Shown piece by piece: positions 58,210 through 64,000 of a stretch of DNA of 64,000 bases (position 1 is its first letter; the number at the start of each line of letters is the position of its first letter). The stretch covers positions 26,157,977-26,221,976 of the forward strand of contig JAOANR010000012.1 in the NCBI GenBank assembly GCA_030278955.1, read 5' to 3'. Origin of the DNA: Hygrophila difformis (lineage: Eukaryota > Streptophyta > Magnoliopsida > Lamiales > Acanthaceae). A program made the translations under genes and the position numbers. The notes beneath the pieces were generated by a model that did not search any database, was not told the origin of the DNA, and saw only the letters and a list, made by a program, of their open reading frames with translations.

Positions 58210-61200
58210 TCAAGACCACTTCTCCATCGAAACCGCCCCAGTCGCCCCAAGCTTAGCCCAATGGTCGGCTAGGGAATTCCGCTCCCTAAGGATATGTTGG
58301 AACCGGACTTCACCAGCGCAGCATAAAATGGACATGATTGGCTTTACTTTCTCCCATAATCTCCATGGAACACTCCCTGGATTTTCTAACCATCTCACAA
58401 CATTAATAGAATCGCATTCGAATATAAGTTTAGGCAATGGAAAACCTTGATCGCGGACAAGAGCTTGACTGATCCGGCTGATTGCTGTTAATTCTGCCTC
58501 AGTAGAATCTGTAATACCAATAAAGTCAGACAAAATAAAAATGATCTCACCGACCTCATCTCTTATGACACCTCCAATTCCGGCCGGACCTGGATTCCCA
58601 AGGGAAGACCCATCGGTGTTAATCTTCCACCACCCTTTGGTTGGCCTAATCCAAGTTAACCCCCTGCGAATACTCGGCCCTCTATCCACCCGAGGCATAT
58701 CAAGGTTATCCAGGAAATGTCCCCCTATGCCAGCAGAACAGTTGACACCACCCAGTAATAAAATCTGCCCCCATTCACAAATGCTCCATTTAAGTTCTTC
58801 CAGCGCCTCAGCTATCACTATCCGTTTCCCCTTGAAAATGGAGTCATTACGGAACTTCCAGACCGTCCAAATGATTGCGACCCCTGTGATTAGCCAAACC
58901 TCCCTACGAGCTTTTAAAAGATTTCCGCACAACCACCAAGAGAACAGACTATTTATGTTTCCTGGACTTCCCCATGACAGCCCGAACCATGCTACACCCG
59001 TGTACCACAATGAGCTAGCAAAATAGCAATTGCAAAAAAGGTGGTTAGTCGTCTCTGCCTCCTCCTCGCAGCATCTACAAAGAATATCCGAGGATTGCAA
59101 ACATCCTCTTCTCAGCAGCTCGGCCTTAACAGGGAGACCGTTGTTTAGAAGTTTCCATACCAACAACTTTGCCTTCATGGGTACTTTTATCCTCCACAAT
59201 AAGCTCCACATCCGACTGCCATCTTCCGCCACCCCACCTGTTTTCCTATACCATCCAGAATTAATGCGGAACCTGCCATTTGGTTCTTGTGCCCACACAA
59301 CCCTATCCTCTAAAAAACGACACATACTTGCCCTTTCAATTACAAACAAAAATTCTTGCCATACTTCCTTCTCCCAATCGAAAAGTGGTCTTCTTAGCCT
59401 GACATCCCAACCCCACTCCAAACCTCTCCAGTTTCCATAATCCGCCACCAGCCCGTCTTTGTTCGTTGCTAAAGTATATATTCTAGGAAACATCTCCCTC
59501 AATGTCCTAGAACTCTCCATCCAAACGTCATGCCAAAAACGAGTTGACTTTCCATTGCCCACACAGATTTTAAACCCTCCCTTACCCTCCACCAGGTCCG
59601 TCCCATTCCAACTTTTGCAAATGTTACCCCATAGGGACCTGCCCTCCTTAACTCCCGGCACCAGAGGAGAGCGACCCCCATAGTATCTGTTGTCAATGAC
59701 CTTTTTCCAAAGTGAACTTTCCTTACCAAACCTCCATCTCCACTTGAGCAGTAGCCCTTCGTTAACTCTATTAACATTCCAAATACTCAACCCTCCTTCT
59801 TCCTTGTGTCCACATATCTTATCCCATCCCAACATATGCAGCTTTCTCGACCCCCCATAGTCAAACCAAAAAAAACTTCTCTTGATTTTCTCAATTTTGT
59901 CCGCCACTCCCTTGGGAGTTTTGAAGATGGAGAGGTAATAGACTGGTAGACAGGACAGTATTGATTTAATGAGACAAAGCCTCCCCGCTTGTGTTAAAAG
60001 CCTCCCTTTCCACCCGGCCAAACGTTTCTCCATTCGCTCCAACACAGGCTGCCACAATGAGATCCCGTTAATCCTGCCCCCGATAGGAATTCCAAGATAC
60101 TTCATGGGCATTTCACCAATACCACAGCCCAGTATTCCTGCAGCAGCCATCACCTCTGTGTTTGACATGTTAATACCGGTAACACTGCTTTTCTGGTAAT
60201 TAATTTCCAGACCAGTCGAAAGAGAAAGGCATGTTAGGAGACGCTTAAGCATGACCACCTGTGTTATGCTCCCTTCACAGAAAATTACTGTATCATCGGC
60301 ATATTGAAGATGTGATATCACTGGCCCCCCACTTCCAGCCACCAACCCTTTGATCAGCCCCATTTCCACCGCTTTCGCCATCAAGATGTTCAAAGTCTCG
60401 GCTACTAACACGAATAAATAAGGCGAAAGTGGATCACCTTGCCTTAACCCTTTTTGCATATTGAAGAACTTAGTAGGAGATCCGTTAACTAAGACCGCTG
60501 CCGATGCCGAAGATACACACGCTTTGATCCATTTCACCCATTTAGCCCCAAAACCCATAGCCTCGAGAATCCTATAGAGTGCCTCCCAGGACACGTTATC
60601 GTATGCTTTAGCAAAATCTAACTTTATCACAAATCCGCTTCGGCCCGAAGAGCTAGTCGCCTGGATAATTTCTCCAGCGATCAGAACCCCATCTAGGATC
60701 TGTCTACCATGGATAAATGCCATTTGAGATTCTCCTACCAGACCACTCAAAACCTCCTGCAATCTCTTTGCCAGCACTTTGGTGATGATTTTGTAGACGC
60801 AGCCGACAAGGGATATGGGCCTGTACTCACTGAATTCTAGTGGATGCTCGACCTTGGGAATCAATGCAACAAAAGATCCTCCTGCCCCTTTTGGAATTTG
60901 GCAATCATGATAAAGTCTGTCAAATATTTCCATTACATCCTGTTTGAGTATGTCCCAATATTTTTTAAAAAAACCGAGGTTGTATCCATCCGGCCCAGGG
61001 GCCTTGTTCCCGTCACAACTCCACACTGCCGCCTTTACTTCCTCTTCCATGAACACCCTTTCCAACCATGACCTATCCGAGTCCCCAACTCTGGCCATCC
61101 CTAGGTTGCTCACATCGAACAGTTCGTCTTTCTGTTTAGAGAATAATCTTTTAAAATGACATAAAGCCGCATCCTTCACTCTTCTCGGATCATCCAAAAC

Positions 61201-62364
61201 CTGTCCATTCCATTTGATGGCTCCAATGTGGCCCCTATGTCTATGCATAGCTGTCATTGCATGGAAGAAACGGGTATTTTGGTCTCCTTCTTTTAACCCC
61301 TTCACCCTGGACTTTTGGTGCCATCGCCTTTCCTCGGCCAATAATAATTGCTTCAACTCTTCTTTCTTCACCCTCCAAGACAAGCTAGCCTCATTCTCAG
61401 CACCATTCAAATGTAGACCTTCTTCTATGTCTTCTACCTCTGTAGCCAGTTTTTGAATTTTGTCCTCTAGAGCACCTGCCCCGTATCCCTCCCATGACCT
61501 TAACTTCCCTTTCAATGTTTTTAATTTCCCCAGTAAAGCCCCTTCTCTATACTGCCCACTGTCCCCATCCCTACCAGACCACACTTCTCGGACCAGCTCT
61601 GCGAAACCCTTCACCTCAAACCAATAATTATAAAGTCGAAATGGTTTTGGACCCCAAGACCTCTCCCTTGCTTCCAAACACACCGGATAATGATCCGAAA
61701 GAACCGTCTCCCCTCTATATTGACTAATTCCCCCCTCGATACATAACCAGTCTGGCGATAGGAGAAAACGATCCAGCCGACTCTGTGCTCTACCTCCCCT
61801 CCCCACCCAAGTAAAATGACCATTTTCCATTGGGAGATCTACTAGACCCAGCCTATCTATGAAACTTCTGAAATCTCTGATCGAGCCTGCGTCCGTACTA
61901 TCACCCACCCTTTCGCTCTCCGAGGCCACCGCATTAAAATCACCAGTAAAACACCAAAGTTCTCCATTAGCTGTGTCACATTTTTGGATGAGGACTTCCC
62001 AGAATTCAGTTCTATCACGTCTGCTGTTGGGAGCATGAACCACGACTACATTCACCACCCCTTGGACACCATCTATGCTACCTTTAATCCAAATATAATT
62101 ATACTCCTTCTCTACCACATCGAAAGAGCATACATTGAGATTCCAAATTACCAACAAACCCCCTGCGTTCTCGACTGCTGGCTGGAGACAATGTCCGCAA
62201 TCTCTCGACCCCCAAAGTCTATATACCAACCTCTCTTGAATCGCGTTCATCTTTGTTTCCTGAGCACAGAATAATGTTGGCCTCACCTTTTTACAAAACC
62301 TAACAATTGCTCTTCTCCTCACCCCACCGTTGAGACCCCTTAGATTACACGTTACTAATCGCAT
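58210..62364 (-). CDS. LINE ORF2: endonuclease, reverse transcriptase, RNase H
   Basis: 1384 residues. Residues 1-230 are the APE-type endonuclease (CNLRGLNGG, QETKM, TGDFNAV, LSDHYPV). RT spans about 440-760 (DGNKAPGPDGYNLGFFKKYW, RPISLVGCVYKIITKVLAKR, GLRQGDPLSPYLFVLVAE, YADDTVIF near 688). About 1040-1130 is a zinc-binding region (LCRCCEEEAETTNHLFCNC). RNase H is at about 1250-1375 (NTDGSSLGNPGPAGIGGVIR, STEAELTAI, FECDSINVVRWL, LADHWAKLG) with the D-E-D-D residues in place. Plant L1-type LINEs with an added RNase H have this layout and length. The protein nicks target DNA and copies the RNA in place. It starts at the first ATG, 43 bp after ORF1. Confidence 0.93.
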   Translation of the reverse strand: MRLVTCNLRGLNGGVRRRAIVRFCKKVRPTLFCAQETKMNAIQERLVYRLWGSRDCGHCLQPAVENAGGLLVIWNLNVCSFDVVEKEYNYIWIKGSIDGVQGVVNVVVVHAPNSRRDRTEFWEVLIQKCDTANGELWCFTGDFNAVASESERVGDSTDAGSIRDFRSFIDRLGLVDLPMENGHFTWVGRGGRAQSRLDRFLLSPDWLCIEGGISQYRGETVLSDHYPVCLEARERSWGPKPFRLYNYWFEVKGFAELVREVWSGRDGDSGQYREGALLGKLKTLKGKLRSWEGYGAGALEDKIQKLATEVEDIEEGLHLNGAENEASLSWRVKKEELKQLLLAEERRWHQKSRVKGLKEGDQNTRFFHAMTAMHRHRGHIGAIKWNGQVLDDPRRVKDAALCHFKRLFSKQKDELFDVSNLGMARVGDSDRSWLERVFMEEEVKAAVWSCDGNKAPGPDGYNLGFFKKYWDILKQDVMEIFDRLYHDCQIPKGAGGSFVALIPKVEHPLEFSEYRPISLVGCVYKIITKVLAKRLQEVLSGLVGESQMAFIHGRQILDGVLIAGEIIQATSSSGRSGFVIKLDFAKAYDNVSWEALYRILEAMGFGAKWVKWIKACVSSASAAVLVNGSPTKFFNMQKGLRQGDPLSPYLFVLVAETLNILMAKAVEMGLIKGLVAGSGGPVISHLQYADDTVIFCEGSITQVVMLKRLLTCLSLSTGLEINYQKSSVTGINMSNTEVMAAAGILGCGIGEMPMKYLGIPIGGRINGISLWQPVLERMEKRLAGWKGRLLTQAGRLCLIKSILSCLPVYYLSIFKTPKGVADKIEKIKRSFFWFDYGGSRKLHMLGWDKICGHKEEGGLSIWNVNRVNEGLLLKWRWRFGKESSLWKKVIDNRYYGGRSPLVPGVKEGRSLWGNICKSWNGTDLVEGKGGFKICVGNGKSTRFWHDVWMESSRTLREMFPRIYTLATNKDGLVADYGNWRGLEWGWDVRLRRPLFDWEKEVWQEFLFVIERASMCRFLEDRVVWAQEPNGRFRINSGWYRKTGGVAEDGSRMWSLLWRIKVPMKAKLLVWKLLNNGLPVKAELLRRGCLQSSDILCRCCEEEAETTNHLFCNCYFASSLWYTGVAWFGLSWGSPGNINSLFSWWLCGNLLKARREVWLITGVAIIWTVWKFRNDSIFKGKRIVIAEALEELKWSICEWGQILLLGGVNCSAGIGGHFLDNLDMPRVDRGPSIRRGLTWIRPTKGWWKINTDGSSLGNPGPAGIGGVIRDEVGEIIFILSDFIGITDSTEAELTAISRISQALVRDQGFPLPKLIFECDSINVVRWLENPGSVPWRLWEKVKPIMSILCCAGEVRFQHILRERNSLADHWAKLGATGAVSMEKWS

Positions 62365-62407
62365 TATAAAAAAAAATTTTGATCACCCACCACCCGAGCC
62401 TTCTGTC

Positions 62408-64000
62408 TTACTTCGACCTATCCAACTCCATCAAAATACGAAAGATCGCCTGCTCCCTTGACTTAGAACACCCCAAACCCAGATTGCTTGCTAGATCTAG
62501 AACAGCTTCCACTTCCTCGAAGTCCACCAATTTAACTCCTGCATTTGTCCGCATTGTTGCTAGTTGTAGTTTGGCGAAATCCCCATCCCCATTTGTACGC
62601 ACTGAACCTCTATTGATCCGACCCTTCCTAAACTTTTCGTTAAGCTTCTTGCAATTACGTCTGTTCCTACGTCTTGGTTCCAGACTTCCCAAAATCACAG
62701 CGGCCATAGCATCCTCGACTTTCCTTAGTTCTGGGAGATCCGCGCCACTCACCTTTTTTGTTGGCCTATCTACCCCTTCGGAGTGCTCCTCTCGTCTATT
62801 TCCTGCTACCATGACTGTTGCCGGCTGGGACTTCGATCCCCCCACCTCACTGCCACAACTCACCGAATTCGGCACATTTTCACTATGAGACAACGAATTG
62901 AGCTCTGTTGAAAGCCCCCCGAAATCGACTCTCGACACCTCCCCTGGGCGAGCCATCTCCTGCATTCCCCGACTTGTGACGGCCCCTCCGTCCAAGGAGC
63001 CTTCCTCACTACTGACTAACTTAGAGTGAGAACCCTCCACGTTTCCTCTATTGGGTGCCTTGGGCCTACCAACTGATTCCTCCTTCTGCTTTTGGGCTGG
63101 CTTACTACATACCATATCCGCCTGATCCATGTTTTTAACCACCCACAAATCCGCAACCTCATCGACCTGTAGCCCGACAATCCCTTCCCCATCTACTTGC
63201 AAGTTTTCCTTTTGGCCCACATAATCTTCCGGCCCAGCATGTCCCTGTCCAACTCTAGGTGGTGTGTCATTTCTGGGCCCATGACCTGGAGGCCCACTCT
63301 CCACATTCCCTCTGCCCACTCTTAAGCCTAGCTGTGCCCTGGGAGAACGTATCCCACTTTCTTGGGAATTACTGAGGGCTGCTACTTGTGTATCAGAATT
63401 CACTTTCGCCGCCACAATCAAATCTTCCTTATTTCCGCACACTTCCCTATGTAACCCGTCCACTTCCCCATCAACCGGACTCCTGGACCTTCCCTGATCA
63501 TTCGTCTCCGGAGAAGCTGTACATCCGCCATCGACGCCCCGCCGAGAACTTTGGCCGGAAATCCTCCCGTCCCATATATCCTCCGCAATCACGACAGGTT
63601 CGCTATAGGACGCTACCACCCGGGCCTTAGTGATTTGTTCGCCAACCTGTATCCTCAGAGTTTGCGGAACGGTAGCCGCTTCATGCAAGGACACCAACAG
63701 TTTGACCCGATCACATCTCTTCTTAGCTTTAGTGTCATTCTCAACGTTAACCACCTTGCCCCACCCTCTCGTCAAGTTCTGATAATTTTCATTGCTCCAT
63801 GTCGAAATCGGGAGGCCGAAAATGTAAACCCATACTAAATGCTTTCTCGCTTTAAACCCTTTATCCCATATCCTCTTCCATTGTATGAAACTGCTGTCCC
63901 TCCCATCCTTCAGGAACACGTCTCTGACCTCCACCATACTGAACACCACTATGAACATGAGCCCCCCGCAATATAAAACCTCTTCATAATCTTGGTAATC
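62408..64000 (-). CDS. LINE ORF1 (DUF4283-type nucleic-acid-binding protein), partial at the N-terminus
   Basis: The frame is open from the stop at 62408 to the window edge. The ATG at 63958 is internal, because 14 further codons (…DYQDYEEVLYCGG) continue upstream without a stop. The N-terminal part (VEVRDVFLKDGR, KGFKARKHLVWVYIFGLPIS, ENYQNLTRGWGKVVNVENDT) resembles the DUF4283/RRM-like region of plant LINE ORF1 proteins that bind the element RNA. The rest is low-complexity and charged. It is terminally incomplete only because of the window. Confidence 0.85.
   Translation of the reverse strand, partial: DYQDYEEVLYCGGLMFIVVFSMVEVRDVFLKDGRDSSFIQWKRIWDKGFKARKHLVWVYIFGLPISTWSNENYQNLTRGWGKVVNVENDTKAKKRCDRVKLLVSLHEAATVPQTLRIQVGEQITKARVVASYSEPVVIAEDIWDGRISGQSSRRGVDGGCTASPETNDQGRSRSPVDGEVDGLHREVCGNKEDLIVAAKVNSDTQVAALSNSQESGIRSPRAQLGLRVGRGNVESGPPGHGPRNDTPPRVGQGHAGPEDYVGQKENLQVDGEGIVGLQVDEVADLWVVKNMDQADMVCSKPAQKQKEESVGRPKAPNRGNVEGSHSKLVSSEEGSLDGGAVTSRGMQEMARPGEVSRVDFGGLSTELNSLSHSENVPNSVSCGSEVGGSKSQPATVMVAGNRREEHSEGVDRPTKKVSGADLPELRKVEDAMAAVILGSLEPRRRNRRNCKKLNEKFRKGRINRGSVRTNGDGDFAKLQLATMRTNAGVKLVDFEEVEAVLDLASNLGLGCSKSREQAIFRILMELDRSK

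Larger units (their letters stand above)
57740..64000 (-). mobile_element. L1-type LINE with intact ORF2, extends past the window
   Basis: On the minus strand: ORF1 (open to the window edge), a 43-bp gap, ORF2 (1384 codons, no stop), a 3' UTR of about 0.45 kb and an AT/A-rich tail near 57740-57790. The 5' end lies beyond 64000. All ORF2 catalytic motifs look complete, so this copy may be recent or active. Confidence 0.88.

Noticed and set aside
58541..59026. Plus-strand ORFs across the minus-strand LINE (for example 161 and 136 codons)
   Set aside because: They overlap an intact 1384-codon ORF2 on the other strand and show no domain.

Overview
This window is nuclear DNA of a flowering plant, most likely a eudicot. 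The host genes have many introns with GT-AG borders, the intergenic DNA is AT-rich, and the transposons are typical plant families (Ty3/gypsy chromovirus and Athila-type elements, L1-type LINEs that carry RNase H, Stowaway MITEs, SINEs, a TRIM). No species can be named from the sequence alone.

Left part (1-16.4 kb): host genes. An RCC1-repeat protein gene enters from the left edge (12 exons, 1430-8038). Next is a complete seven-exon gene for an ankyrin-repeat/PGG membrane protein of the ACD6/ITN1 type with an N-terminal DUF4219/UBN2-like region (9694-13812; 749 aa when spliced). A short two-exon gene for a secreted, eight-cysteine defensin-like peptide follows (16035-16396). Introns and spacers hold small elements: a SINE with a 17-bp target duplication, three Stowaway-type MITEs, and a long-TIR foldback element just upstream of the defensin-like gene.

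Middle part (16.85-55.03 kb): a nested stack of retrotransposons that can be resolved exactly from target-site duplications (TSDs). A 5'-truncated LINE (TSD aaaagtatccaat) was the founder. An Athila-type Ty3/gypsy element (17558-47102, TSD CTAGA) landed in it. A Tekay/Del-like chromovirus with two 3088-bp LTRs (32221-44055, TSD CAGAC) landed in the Athila 3' LTR. The 3' half of the LINE was also hit by a 3.08-kb solo LTR of the same chromovirus family (48173-51253, TSD TGTGC, opposite strand) and by a 1.55-kb TRIM-like element (52169-53723, TSD GGCTC). LTR divergence by eye agrees with the nesting order: Athila about 2 percent, chromovirus about 0.4 percent, TRIM no substitutions.

The most unusual content lies in the Athila-type element. 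Its LTR, and a region after integrase, carry at least 13 copies of a four-site module: two copies of a 10-bp site (TACGACGCTA) followed by two inverted copies (TAGCGTCGTA), in about 60 bp with conserved spacing. The modules sit next to TATA boxes. One cluster of three stands directly before a TATA box, a good start codon and a two-exon F-box-like gene (27177-29234) in the place where Athila elements often carry an env-like ORF. The 5' LTR has lost about 1.7 kb including most modules and its TATA box.

Right part (55-64 kb): a second, near-identical copy of the last exon of the ankyrin/PGG gene (55321-55934), broken by a 22-bp deletion and followed by a SINE insertion. Then come a poly(A)-tailed retrosequence tail and an apparently intact minus-strand LINE (ORF2 of 1384 aa; ORF1 runs off the window edge). 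Before the retrotransposon stack arrived, the two exon copies were only about 3.3 kb apart.
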